Origin: Salaquimonas sp. | GTDB lineage: Bacteria > Pseudomonadota > Alphaproteobacteria > Rhizobiales > Rhizobiaceae | Assembly: GCA_024639745.1 (NCBI GenBank) | Contig: JAHEHW010000029.1 | Location: forward strand, 1 to 10,228 | DNA length: 10,228 bases | Direction: 5' to 3' | Shown here: one piece after another, positions 1 to 7,712 of the stretch | How positions within the stretch are numbered: position 1 is the first letter of the stretch | How the letters are laid out: each line of letters opens with the position of its first letter | Translations under genes and position numbers: made by a program | Notes under the pieces: generated by a model | What the model was told of the DNA's origin: nothing | What the model saw: only the letters and a program-made list of their open reading frames with translations | Databases searched by the model: none

Positions 1-563
1 TGGTGATCTTGAAAGAAACCGTAGGACCGCGCCGCTGGGCAGCGGTCGCCGCCGGGTTCATCGGTGTCGGGATCATGCTGCAACCCGGTACGGACGCCTT
101 CAGCATCTATGGCATCATGGCCGTTGCCGGCGCCGCCTGTGCCGGACTTGTGATGGTGATCATCCGGCTGATGTCGCGCAAGGATTCGCCGACCACGATC
201 CTTTCCTGGCAGGCGATCGGCGTCGGCGTCTCGATCGCCCTTCCCGCTTTCTATTTCTGGCGGTGGCCGAGCCTTACAGAATGGGCTCTATTGCTCGCGA
301 TGGGGGTAACCTCATACCTGGCGCAGATGGCCAATATTCACGCCTACAAATGGGGCGAGGCATCGATGCTCGCCTCGCTCGACTATGTGCGGCTGCTCTA
401 TGCCACCGCGCTCGGCTATCTGGTATTCAGCAATCTGCCTTCGGTCGCGACCTGGATCGGATCGGGGATCATCGTGCTGGCCGCCGTCTACACGGTCTGG
501 CGCGAGGCCAAGAAGAAGCAGGACCTGACCCGCAGCCCCGCCGGCCGAGGCTATTCGCAGTAG
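1..563 (+). CDS. DMT superfamily (EamA-type) transporter, 5'-truncated
   Basis: This is the C-terminal 186 or so residues of an inner-membrane permease of the drug/metabolite transporter superfamily. EamA proteins usually have about 300 residues and ten membrane helices in two repeats, so the first third lies left of the window; bases 1-2 complete a preceding codon. What is visible holds about five hydrophobic segments: WAAVAAGFIGVGIMLQPG, a helix around residues 39-57, a third at 67-87, a fourth near 92-108, and a C-terminal one around 149-166. The end is a basic, polar cytosolic tail rich in Lys and Arg. The arrangement and the phrase LDYVRLLYATALGYLVF match the second EamA repeat. The common FGExP motif after this helix is replaced here by FSNLP. 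Substrate cannot be inferred; members export or import amino acids, nucleosides, S-adenosylmethionine and others. The gene converges on pgi with a 9-bp gap and no visible terminator. Confidence 0.88.
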   Translation, partial: VILKETVGPRRWAAVAAGFIGVGIMLQPGTDAFSIYGIMAVAGAACAGLVMVIIRLMSRKDSPTTILSWQAIGVGVSIALPAFYFWRWPSLTEWALLLAMGVTSYLAQMANIHAYKWGEASMLASLDYVRLLYATALGYLVFSNLPSVATWIGSGIIVLAAVYTVWREAKKKQDLTRSPAGRGYSQ

Positions 564-572
564 TCCCGGAAA

Positions 573-2204
573 TCAGCCGCGCAAAGCGTGGAAGGTTTTC
601 AGGAGCCCCTCCGTCGATGCGTCCTTGCCATTGATCGCGTCCGCATCCTTGACCATCGGGATCAATTCGCCCGCAAGGACCTTCCCAAGTTCAACACCCC
701 ACTGATCGAAGGAATTGATACCCCAAATCACGCCCTGAACGAATACCTTGTGCTCATAAAGCGCGATCAGCTTACCGAGGGTTTTCGGGTCGAGCTCGCG
801 ATAAAGGAACATGCAAGACGGGCGATTGCCCTCAAACACCTTGTGCGGCGCCAGGCGTTTTACCTCGGCCTTGTCCATGCCCTTGGCTTTCAATTCTGCC
901 GTCGCTTCCTCGAGTGTTTTGCCGACCATCAGGGCTTCGGATTGCGCGAGACAATTGGCGGCGAGCAGCGCGTGGTGATCGGCCATCTGTTCCTGCGGCT
1001 TGGCGGCGAGCAGGAAATCGCAGGGGATCACCGAAGTACCCTGGTGGATCAGCTGGTAAAAAGCATGCTGGCCATTCGTCCCCGGTTCGCCCCAGACGAT
1101 GGCACCGGTATCTTCCGTGACCTCCTTGCCATTCATCATCACGTGCTTGCCGTTCGATTCCATTTCGAGCTGTTGGAGATAGGCTGGGAAGCGCGCAAGA
1201 CGGTTATCGTAGGGAAGCACGGCATGGCTCGCGAAGCCCCAGACATTACGGTGCCAGATGCCGAGCAGCGCCATCATGACGGGGATGTTTTCGGCCAATG
1301 GCGCGTCGCGGAAATGGGTATCGATCTCCTCTGCTCCCGACAGGAAATCGGCAAAGTGGTTCGGGCCGATGGCGATCATTACCGAAAGACCGATCGCCGA
1401 CCAGACGGAATAGCGCCCGCCGACCCAATCCCAGAAACCGAAGGTGCGGTCGTCATCGATCCCGAATTCACGGGTTCTTTCCAGATTGGTTGAAAGAGCT
1501 GCGAAATGGATTCCGCTTTTTTTGCTATCCAGTTGATCCTGAGTCCATTTTTGCGCGCTCAGCGCGTTGCGCATGGTCTCCTGAGTGGTGAAGGTTTTCG
1601 ATGCGATGATGAAAAGCGTCGTTTCGGGTTTCACCTTTTTAAGCGTGTCATGAAGGTCCGCGCCATCTACATTCGAGACGAAGTGGGTGGCCGGCCCGTC
1701 ATGAAACGGCGATAGCGCAAGCGCCGCCATGGCAGGTCCCAAGTCCGAACCGCCAATGCCGATATTGACCACGTCGGTCACCTTGCCGCCGGTCACCTTA
1801 TACGCGCCAGAACGCACATCGTCGGCGAAGGCGCGCATGCGCGCAAGCACTGCCCTGACTTTCGGCATGACGTCCTCGCCATCGACCATGACAGGGTTAT
1901 CGCTGGAATGGCGAAGCGCGGTGTGAAGTACGGCCCTGCCCTCGGTCTCGTTGATCTTCCTTCCGGCGAACATCTGTTCGCGGCCGCGCTCGACCCTGGC
2001 GGATTTGGCAAGTTCAATGAGCGCGTCACGCGCCTTTTCATCGAGCCGCGTTTTCGAATAGTCGAAGAGGAAATCCTCCATGCAGATCGAATAACCGGCG
2101 AAGCGGCCGGCATCTTCAAACAGCTCCCGCATGTGTTTGCGCTTCAGCCGATTGCGGTGTGCCTTCAGCGTTTTCAGATGCGCCTTCAAAGCAGAAGAAG
2201 CCAT
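573..2204 (-). CDS. pgi: Glucose-6-phosphate isomerase
   Basis: A cytosolic enzyme that interconverts glucose 6-phosphate and fructose 6-phosphate, linking glycolysis/gluconeogenesis with the Entner-Doudoroff and pentose phosphate routes. The 543-residue length is normal for the bacterial enzyme. The N-terminal SIS domain carries the sugar-phosphate loop NIGIGGSDLGP (147-157). The family signature DWVGGRYSVWSAIGLS lies at 259-274. The expected catalytic residues are all present: Glu349 in MESNGK, His380 in GTNGQHAFYQ, and Lys508 in FDQWGVELGK. Their spacing (31 and 128 residues) equals that of E. coli Glu355, His386 and Lys514. The start at 2204 is supported by a GGAGAG ribosome binding site 8 nt upstream and by the normal N-terminal length. 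The gene is divergent from pepN and appears monocistronic, since its 3' end meets the oppositely oriented transporter gene. No damage is seen. Confidence 0.98.
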   Translation of the reverse strand: MASSALKAHLKTLKAHRNRLKRKHMRELFEDAGRFAGYSICMEDFLFDYSKTRLDEKARDALIELAKSARVERGREQMFAGRKINETEGRAVLHTALRHSSDNPVMVDGEDVMPKVRAVLARMRAFADDVRSGAYKVTGGKVTDVVNIGIGGSDLGPAMAALALSPFHDGPATHFVSNVDGADLHDTLKKVKPETTLFIIASKTFTTQETMRNALSAQKWTQDQLDSKKSGIHFAALSTNLERTREFGIDDDRTFGFWDWVGGRYSVWSAIGLSVMIAIGPNHFADFLSGAEEIDTHFRDAPLAENIPVMMALLGIWHRNVWGFASHAVLPYDNRLARFPAYLQQLEMESNGKHVMMNGKEVTEDTGAIVWGEPGTNGQHAFYQLIHQGTSVIPCDFLLAAKPQEQMADHHALLAANCLAQSEALMVGKTLEEATAELKAKGMDKAEVKRLAPHKVFEGNRPSCMFLYRELDPKTLGKLIALYEHKVFVQGVIWGINSFDQWGVELGKVLAGELIPMVKDADAINGKDASTEGLLKTFHALRG

Positions 2205-2427
2205 TAGCGAAACTCTCCGGTCATTGCGTTCACTGGAGGTTTAGCAAGGGTGAAGAGATCGTGGAAGGGTCGGAACGCGATTGCTTTCGTGCAAATACCA
2301 AACGAACGCTAGCGGGGCAGGATGGAAACAGCGGATCGGAGCTGATGATCGTTATGGATTTATCCCCACCCTTCCCCTTGGCTCGCAACTGCGCTACTTG
2401 CTGGTGCGAAATTCAAGTGGGGTATTC
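2205..2427. promoter_or_regulatory. Divergent pgi-pepN intergenic region
   Basis: These 223 bp separate two divergent genes, so promoters for both should lie here (inference from arrangement). I could not find a convincing -35/-10 pair of the sigma-70 type for either strand. What can be seen: the pgi ribosome binding site (CTCTCC on the plus strand, 2213-2218), a GC-poor patch at 2281-2305 with a short TTGC-N6-GCAA inverted repeat, one DnaA-box-like nonamer TTATCCCCA at 2360-2368, and the purine-rich AGTGGGG just before pepN. The pepN frame stays open across 2281-2427, but that stretch shows no resemblance to the PepN N-terminus and is treated as non-coding. Confidence 0.45.
2416..2422 (+). 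promoter_or_regulatory. Ribosome binding site deciding the pepN start
   Basis: AGTGGGG lies 5 nt before the ATG at 2428. It is not a perfect Shine-Dalgarno sequence, but it is the best purine run near any in-frame start, and it sits before the codon where similarity to PepN begins. This favours 2428 over the TTG at 2281. Confidence 0.6.
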
Positions 2428-5082
2428 ATGTTGCGCACCGATGCGGCGAGAGCCGTCTATCTGAAGAATTATGCCAAGCCGGATTACCGGATCGAGAGCG
2501 TCGATCTGACCTTCGAACTCGATCCGGAAGCAACGAAGGTTACCGCCAAGCTTTCGATCGTCCGGGCGCGCGGCGCAAAGGCCGGAACGCCACTCAAGCT
2601 GGACGGCGACGGACTGACTCTGAAAAGCGTTTCTCTCGACGGCGAGCTCCTCGGCAGCGCCTCTTACACTGCAACGCCCGACCAGCTTATTCTTCAGCGA
2701 CCGCCGAAAGCTTTCAGGCTCGAAGTCGTGACGACGGTGAACCCGTCCGCGAATACTGCGCTTTCCGGACTATACCGTTCAGGCGGGAATTATTGCACGC
2801 AATGCGAGGCGGAAGGCTTTCGCCGGATCACCTTCTTCCTCGACCGGCCCGACGTGCTGGCAGTCTACACGGTCAGACTGGAAGCGGACCGCAATCAATC
2901 GCCGGTATTGTTGTCGAACGGCAACCCGGTCGAGAAGGGCAAGCTTCCGGGCGGCAGACATTACACGGTCTGGCACGATCCGCACCCGAAGCCCAGCTAT
3001 CTGTTCGCGCTGGTCGGCGGCGACCTCGGCTCGATCCGCAAGAGCTTTACGACGAGCGAAGGCCGCAAGGTGAAGCTCGCGATCTATGTCGATAAAGGCA
3101 AGGAGCCAAGGGCACGCTACGCGATGGATGCGCTTGTGCGCTCGATGCGTTGGGACGAAAAGGTTTTCAGCTGCGCCTATGATCTCGACGTCTTCAACAT
3201 CGTTGCCGTTTCCGACTTCAACATGGGAGCGATGGAAAACAAGGGCCTCAACATCTTCAACGACAAATATGTGCTGGCCGATGGCGATACGGCTACGGAT
3301 GCCGATTTCGCGCGAATCGCGGCCATCATCGCGCATGAATATTTCCACAACTGGACGGGTAACCGCATCACCTGCCGCGACTGGTTCCAGCTATGCCTTA
3401 AGGAAGGGCTGACGGTTTATCGCGACCAGGAATTTTCCGCCGATATGCGCTCGCGCGCCGTCAAACGGATCGAGGATGTCTCGATGCTGCGGTCTCACCA
3501 ATTCCCCGAGGACCAGGGGCCGCTCGCGCATCCGGTGCGCCCGCAAAGTTACCGTGAGATCAACAATTTCTACACCGCGACCGTTTATGAGAAAGGTGCG
3601 GAAGTCGTCCGGATGCTCGGCACGCTTTTGGGCTCGGATATGTTTTCCAAGGCGATCAGCCGCTATCTGGCAAAACATGACGGCGATGCGGCAACCGTCG
3701 AGGATTTCATCGCCTGTTTCGAATTCGCGTCCAAACGCGACCTCTCACAATTCTTTCTCTGGTACACGCAAGCCGGCACGCCGCACCTACATGTTTCGGT
3801 CAAGCATGACCGCAAGGCAAAGACCTTTACCATAGAGATCGAACAGAACCTTCAAGCTTCACCCGGGCAGTCGCGCAAGAAGCTCATGCATATCCCGGTT
3901 CGCATCGGGCTTGTAGGCTCGAAATCGGGCGATGACCTGTCGCCGGAAGAGGTAAGCGGAGCGGACCAGCGAGGGGATGTCTTCGAACTGACCGAGCGGC
4001 GGCACAAGATCGTCTTTTCCGGCATGGTCGAACGGCCGATTTTGTCGATCAATCGCGGCTTCAGCGCCCCGGTCGAGGTCGATTACGAGCAGCCCGACGA
4101 AGACTTGATTTTCCTCTCGGCCAATGACAGCGATCATTTCAACCGCTGGGAAGCGTTTCGGACTGTCGCCATGCGGCAGATCAAGGCCGCGGTCACGGCA
4201 ATCGATCAGCGGCGCAAACCGAGATGGTCCGAGAGCCTTATCGAGGCAGCGGTTTCGATTGCAAGGAACGAGGAACTGGAACCCGCTTTCCGATCGATAC
4301 TGCTGACGCTGCCGGGCGAAAGCGAAGTCGCGCGGTCGATCGGCAGCGAGATCAACCCGGACCTGATCCATTCGGCCCGGCGATCGTTACAGACGGTGAT
4401 CGGCAATGCGCTGGAACCCTATCGTGGCGAATTGCTTGAAATGCTGTCGACCGACGGCGATTATACGCCTGCCGCCGCGGATGCGGGGCGTCGGGCGCTT
4501 GCAAATCTGCTGCTTGCCTATGGCATTCATGCCGACGGAGAACCAGCTGCCAAAGCGGTAAAATCCCGCTTCGAAAGCGCCGGGAACATGACCGACCGTG
4601 AAAGCGCCTTCAGGCTGATCGTGACCGAGATGCATGGCAGCGACGCGGCAGAAGCAACTCTCAGGGATTTCTATGACCGTTATCGTGACGACTCGATCGT
4701 GCTCGACAAGTGGTTCATGACACAATCGCTCGTACCTGGTCGGGCGGCGCTCGGTATCGTGAATGATCTCGTTGCGCATGATGATTTCACTTGGACCAAT
4801 CCGAACCGGGTCCGCTCGGTCGTCCATGTCTTCGCAAGCGCCAATCCGACCGGGTTCAACCGGGCCGACGGAAAGGGCTTCGAATTCGTTGCAGACGCCG
4901 TCAAACGACTGGATCCGATTAACCCGCAGGTTGCCGCGCGGCTTCTGACCACTTTCCGCTCGTGGCGGATGCTCGAAGCCAAACGGACGGGAAAAGCCCA
5001 TGCGACACTTTCCGCGCTTGCCGAGACCAAGCCGCTTTCACGCGACGTGAGTGAAATCCTGACCAGAATCCTGGAAGACTAA
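2428..5082 (+). CDS. pepN: Aminopeptidase N (M1 family, alanyl aminopeptidase)
   Basis: A cytosolic zinc metallopeptidase that removes N-terminal amino acids from peptides in the last steps of protein breakdown. From the ATG at 2428 it has 884 residues, close to the 870-885 usual for proteobacterial PepN. The N-terminal beta domain (about 1-190) contains QCEAEGFRRIT with substrate-binding Glu127. The thermolysin-like domain holds GAMEN (267-271), the zinc motif HEYFH (His303, catalytic Glu304, His307), the third ligand Glu326 in LKEGLTVYRDQEF, and the transition-state Tyr387 in VYEKGAE. All are offset by +6 from E. coli PepN. A beta-sandwich domain (about 445-545) and a helical C-terminal domain (about 550-884) complete the DUF3458-type architecture. 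An in-frame TTG at 2281 would add 49 residues unlike any PepN N-terminus, so the internal ATG is chosen. It is divergent from pgi, and no terminator is seen after its stop. Confidence 0.97.
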   Translation: MLRTDAARAVYLKNYAKPDYRIESVDLTFELDPEATKVTAKLSIVRARGAKAGTPLKLDGDGLTLKSVSLDGELLGSASYTATPDQLILQRPPKAFRLEVVTTVNPSANTALSGLYRSGGNYCTQCEAEGFRRITFFLDRPDVLAVYTVRLEADRNQSPVLLSNGNPVEKGKLPGGRHYTVWHDPHPKPSYLFALVGGDLGSIRKSFTTSEGRKVKLAIYVDKGKEPRARYAMDALVRSMRWDEKVFSCAYDLDVFNIVAVSDFNMGAMENKGLNIFNDKYVLADGDTATDADFARIAAIIAHEYFHNWTGNRITCRDWFQLCLKEGLTVYRDQEFSADMRSRAVKRIEDVSMLRSHQFPEDQGPLAHPVRPQSYREINNFYTATVYEKGAEVVRMLGTLLGSDMFSKAISRYLAKHDGDAATVEDFIACFEFASKRDLSQFFLWYTQAGTPHLHVSVKHDRKAKTFTIEIEQNLQASPGQSRKKLMHIPVRIGLVGSKSGDDLSPEEVSGADQRGDVFELTERRHKIVFSGMVERPILSINRGFSAPVEVDYEQPDEDLIFLSANDSDHFNRWEAFRTVAMRQIKAAVTAIDQRRKPRWSESLIEAAVSIARNEELEPAFRSILLTLPGESEVARSIGSEINPDLIHSARRSLQTVIGNALEPYRGELLEMLSTDGDYTPAAADAGRRALANLLLAYGIHADGEPAAKAVKSRFESAGNMTDRESAFRLIVTEMHGSDAAEATLRDFYDRYRDDSIVLDKWFMTQSLVPGRAALGIVNDLVAHDDFTWTNPNRVRSVVHVFASANPTGFNRADGKGFEFVADAVKRLDPINPQVAARLLTTFRSWRMLEAKRTGKAHATLSALAETKPLSRDVSEILTRILED

Positions 5083-5122
5083 AACATTCCAGACCCGAAA
5101 CGCGGCATAGTGTGGCCATAAG

Positions 5123-5226
5123 GACTCACATAGGCCGTTTGCAGGCGTAAAATGCTGTCCTCCGGCAATTTTTGAATCTCCCGGTCTGGACAACGGGAAT
5201 CCTCTTGATTCATGGTAATGCGAATC
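5123..5226. promoter_or_regulatory. Cluster of GANTC (CcrM methylation) sites upstream of the kinase gene
   Basis: Five GANTC sites occur in this 104-bp span of the 187-bp gap between pepN and the kinase: 5123-5127 (GACTC), 5174-5178 (GAATC), 5197-5201 (GAATC), 5207-5211 (GATTC) and 5222-5226 (GAATC). The last four fall within 53 bp and end 43 bp before the chosen start codon. GANTC is the target of CcrM, the cell-cycle-regulated adenine methyltransferase of alphaproteobacteria, and such sites in promoters of cell-cycle genes can change transcription through methylation state and GcrA. That they act here is inference. No clear -35/-10 pair or CtrA-type TTAA-N7-TTAA box was found in the gap. 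Confidence 0.55.
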
Positions 5227-5256
5227 AGGCTGCGGCGAGGCCTGTTTCGATCCAAT

Positions 5257-5263
5257 GGGGAGG
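5257..5263 (+). promoter_or_regulatory. Ribosome binding site deciding the kinase start
   Basis: GGGGAGG ends 6 nt before the ATG at 5270, an almost ideal Shine-Dalgarno match and spacing. The alternative in-frame ATG at 5255 overlaps this site and has no site of its own, so 5270 is taken as the start. Confidence 0.85.
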
Positions 5264-5269
5264 CCTAAC

Positions 5270-7636
5270 ATGGCGAAGGCTGACGCACCAAGCGTGCGTG
5301 CCAGCGCGGAAAAGGATTCCGGTTTCGGCTTTCGGAACCAGGCCCGCGTATTCGGATATGCCCGCCAACTCAGCCACCCAGCCTATGAGAGACTGCTGAG
5401 GTCGGAAGACTTCCTTAGAAGACTCGTGCCGGTGCTCATAATCCTGTTTCTGGTGATGATAGCGGTAGCGCGTTGGCTGCAGATCAATTCCATGGGGCAG
5501 CAGATTGTCGAGTCCAACAAATCGGAACTCCACTTTATCGCGGAACTGATCGAGACGCGGGTATCGGCGCAACTCGACGCCGAATCGGCGGAGTTATCGA
5601 AATATCAGTTGCTCAATATCGTCAATGACGCTGTACCTGCCCGGTACATCCAAAAAGGGCGGCAGATCCTGATCAGCGATCGCAACGGACGGATTACCGG
5701 AACCATGCCGTCTCGTCCGGCTTTCGAAGATCGCTATATCGGCTCGGTCATGGGCAACTCGCTCTTGTTGTCGATGTTTGGCGAACAGGCCCAGACAAAA
5801 ACCGTCACCGTGAATGGCGGGACGGAAGCCCTGGCGGTTCACCGCATTTTACCACCGCCCCATGGCGGCATCACGATCTATCAGCCAACCAGCGAGATGA
5901 TGGCCGGCTGGCGGCATACGGTCTCTACCAATGTTTCGCTATTCGTCGGCACATCCAGCATTCTTCTCGTGGTGCTCTACGCCTATTTCGCCCAAGGCAC
6001 ACGCGCGCGGGAAGCCGATGACATCTATTCAGCGACACAGGCGCGCTTCGACACGGCGCTCCAACGCGGGCGCTGCGGTCTGTGGGACTGGGATATCGCC
6101 CGTGGCAGGGTCTATTGGTCCGACTCCATGTATACCATGCTCGGCATAACGCCCGGCGCCAGCGTCCTGGGGTTTCAGGATATTGCGAGCCTTGTGCACC
6201 CGAAGGACCCGGATCTCTATTCGCTCGCGGATATGGTTCTGGTCGAAAACGCCGAGGCCGTCGATAAAGTCTTCCGGATGCAGCATGCCGACGGCGGATG
6301 GATCTGGATTCGCATCCGTGCCGAAGTCGTCAGAAACGAGCGCGGCGAGCCGCATCTGATCGGGATTGCGATCGACGTCACCGAGCAGGAGAAAATCCGC
6401 CAGCGCACGCGTCGCATTTCCAGCCGTCTGCACGACTCCATCGAAAGCCTGTCGGAAACGTTCGTGCTCTGGGATAATCGCCGTCGGCTGGTCATGTGCA
6501 ACACCAAGTTTCTTCAATTGCACGGGATCGAGGCGCAATACGCCAATCCCGGTATCGCTCATGAAGAATTGATGCAGCACGCAACCGTGCCGCTCATCGG
6601 GACCGAGGTCATGCTGTCCGGGCCGGACAGCGAGGGGGCAAGAACCTATGAAGTGCAGCTTCAGAACGGTCGCTGGCTGCAAATCAACGAGCGGCGGACG
6701 GAAGACGGCGGGTTCGTTTCGCTCGGCAACGACATCACCACGATCAAGCGCCATGAGACTAAATTGGTCGATTCCGAACGCCGACTGAAAGCAACCATCG
6801 GCGATCTTAAGCGCTCGCGCCAGACGCTGGAAATGCAGGCTCAGCAGCTTGTCGAACTGGCTGAAAAACATAGCGCGGAAAAGAATCGCGCCGAGGCAGC
6901 GAACAAGGCCAAATCCGATTTCCTAGCCAATATGAGTCACGAACTTCGCACACCGCTGAACGCAGTTATCGGCTTTTCGGAAATCATGCAGCAGGAGATG
7001 TTCGGCGCGCTCGGCTCGCAGAAATACCATGAATATTGCCGGGACATTCACGATAGCGGCAGTTTCCTGCTCGGCGTCATCAACGACATTCTGGACATGT
7101 CGAAGATCGAAGCCGGCCGCCTGACCCTCGACAAGACGGAAACTAGCATCAACGAGATCCTTTACGAAACGATCCGCATCATCGCCCGAGAAGCAGAAGC
7201 AAAGAATATCAAGATCACGGATAAAGTAGCGCCAGGGATCACCATCGACGCGGATCGTAGGGCGATCAAACAGATATTCCTCAACCTGCTTTCGAATGCG
7301 GTCAAATTCAGCCGCGAGAACGGCAAGGTATTCGTTCGGGCGAAAATCCTGTCGAACTGCATTCGGATATCGATCGAAGACAAGGGCATTGGGATTTCAC
7401 CCGAAGACCTGAAAAAGCTGGGCCGCCCGTTCGAACAGGCACAGAACCAACTCACGCGGGATCACAAAGGGTCCGGTCTCGGCTTGGCGATCTCGCGCTC
7501 GCTCGCAGAGATGCATGGCGGCGCGCTGAAGATCCGTTCCAAGCGCGGCAAGGGCACGATCGTGTCACTGCAATTGCCGGTCGCCTGCCCCGACAAACCT
7601 TTGACGCAGGAGAGGCAAGCAATCGAAACCGCATGA
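5270..7636 (+). CDS. PleC/DivJ/PdhS-type membrane sensor histidine kinase with two PAS domains
   Basis: A 788-residue inner-membrane sensor kinase. The order is: a cytosolic N-terminus of about 50 residues; membrane helix about 51-70; a periplasmic domain of about 150 residues; membrane helix about 221-241; a PAS domain of PAS_3 type (about 255-372, with WDWDIARGRVYWSD); a second PAS-like domain (about 385-493, SLSETFVLWDNRRRLVMCN); a coiled-coil linker rich in Glu, Lys and Gln (about 495-543); HisKA with phospho-acceptor His557 in SHELRTPLNAVIGFSE; and HATPase_c with N box Asn676 (NLLSNAVKF), G1 DKGIGIS from 704 and G2 GSGLGLAIS from 734. All catalytic motifs are intact. His-Glu-x-x-Thr also fits the HisKA phosphatase motif, so it may be bifunctional. 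The HisKA helices (FGALG, KYHEYCRDIH, INDILDMSKIEAG) resemble kinases acting on DivK and PleD. PleC is the best guess from its two-helix, PAS layout and its position beside glnE, but this is inference. No response regulator is adjacent. A strong terminator follows. Confidence 0.94.
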   Translation: MAKADAPSVRASAEKDSGFGFRNQARVFGYARQLSHPAYERLLRSEDFLRRLVPVLIILFLVMIAVARWLQINSMGQQIVESNKSELHFIAELIETRVSAQLDAESAELSKYQLLNIVNDAVPARYIQKGRQILISDRNGRITGTMPSRPAFEDRYIGSVMGNSLLLSMFGEQAQTKTVTVNGGTEALAVHRILPPPHGGITIYQPTSEMMAGWRHTVSTNVSLFVGTSSILLVVLYAYFAQGTRAREADDIYSATQARFDTALQRGRCGLWDWDIARGRVYWSDSMYTMLGITPGASVLGFQDIASLVHPKDPDLYSLADMVLVENAEAVDKVFRMQHADGGWIWIRIRAEVVRNERGEPHLIGIAIDVTEQEKIRQRTRRISSRLHDSIESLSETFVLWDNRRRLVMCNTKFLQLHGIEAQYANPGIAHEELMQHATVPLIGTEVMLSGPDSEGARTYEVQLQNGRWLQINERRTEDGGFVSLGNDITTIKRHETKLVDSERRLKATIGDLKRSRQTLEMQAQQLVELAEKHSAEKNRAEAANKAKSDFLANMSHELRTPLNAVIGFSEIMQQEMFGALGSQKYHEYCRDIHDSGSFLLGVINDILDMSKIEAGRLTLDKTETSINEILYETIRIIAREAEAKNIKITDKVAPGITIDADRRAIKQIFLNLLSNAVKFSRENGKVFVRAKILSNCIRISIEDKGIGISPEDLKKLGRPFEQAQNQLTRDHKGSGLGLAISRSLAEMHGGALKIRSKRGKGTIVSLQLPVACPDKPLTQERQAIETA

Positions 7637-7673
7637 CGCGGGCGTCCCCAGTCAACAGCTTTCCCTGCCAACT

Positions 7674-7712
7674 AGCCCCTCGGTTTCACCTGAAATCAGG
7701 GGCTCTTTTTTT
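7674..7712 (+). terminator. Rho-independent terminator of the kinase gene
   Basis: The sequence begins 37 bp after the kinase stop codon. The outer arms AGCCCCT (7674-7680) and AGGGGCT (7698-7704) pair perfectly. A bulged C at 7681 is followed by an inner stem GGTTTC/GAAATC (one G-U pair) closed by the tetraloop ACCT. One C and then seven T residues follow (7706-7712). The T run lies only on the kinase side. Reading from glnE the hairpin is preceded by A residues and followed by no T run, so it should stop only plus-strand transcription. Confidence 0.92.

Noticed and set aside
3..5. GTG as the start of the transporter gene
   Set aside because: The encoded protein begins in the middle of the EamA fold and the family is about 300 residues long, so the gene continues to the left of the window.
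588..1493. A 301-codon open frame on the plus strand opposite pgi
   Set aside because: It lies fully antisense to a clear pgi and encodes a composition typical of reverse-strand shadows (many His, Arg and Asp) with no family motif and no ribosome binding site.
2281..2294. Short inverted repeat TTGC-N6-GCAA in the pgi-pepN gap
   Set aside because: Four-base arms are expected by chance at this length, and I know no regulator that would fit.
2360..2368. DnaA-box-like TTATCCCCA between pgi and pepN
   Set aside because: One mismatch from the consensus TTATCCACA, a single copy, with no A+T-rich unwinding region or neighbouring boxes, so it gives no support for an origin or DnaA regulation.
4387..5001. 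A 204-codon open frame on the minus strand opposite the pepN 3' end
   Set aside because: It is antisense to the conserved C-terminal helical domain of PepN and shows no start signals or motifs.
6029..6871. A 280-codon open frame on the minus strand opposite the kinase gene
   Set aside because: It is antisense to well-defined PAS domains, and its translation shows no recognisable domain; high G+C favours such long shadow frames.
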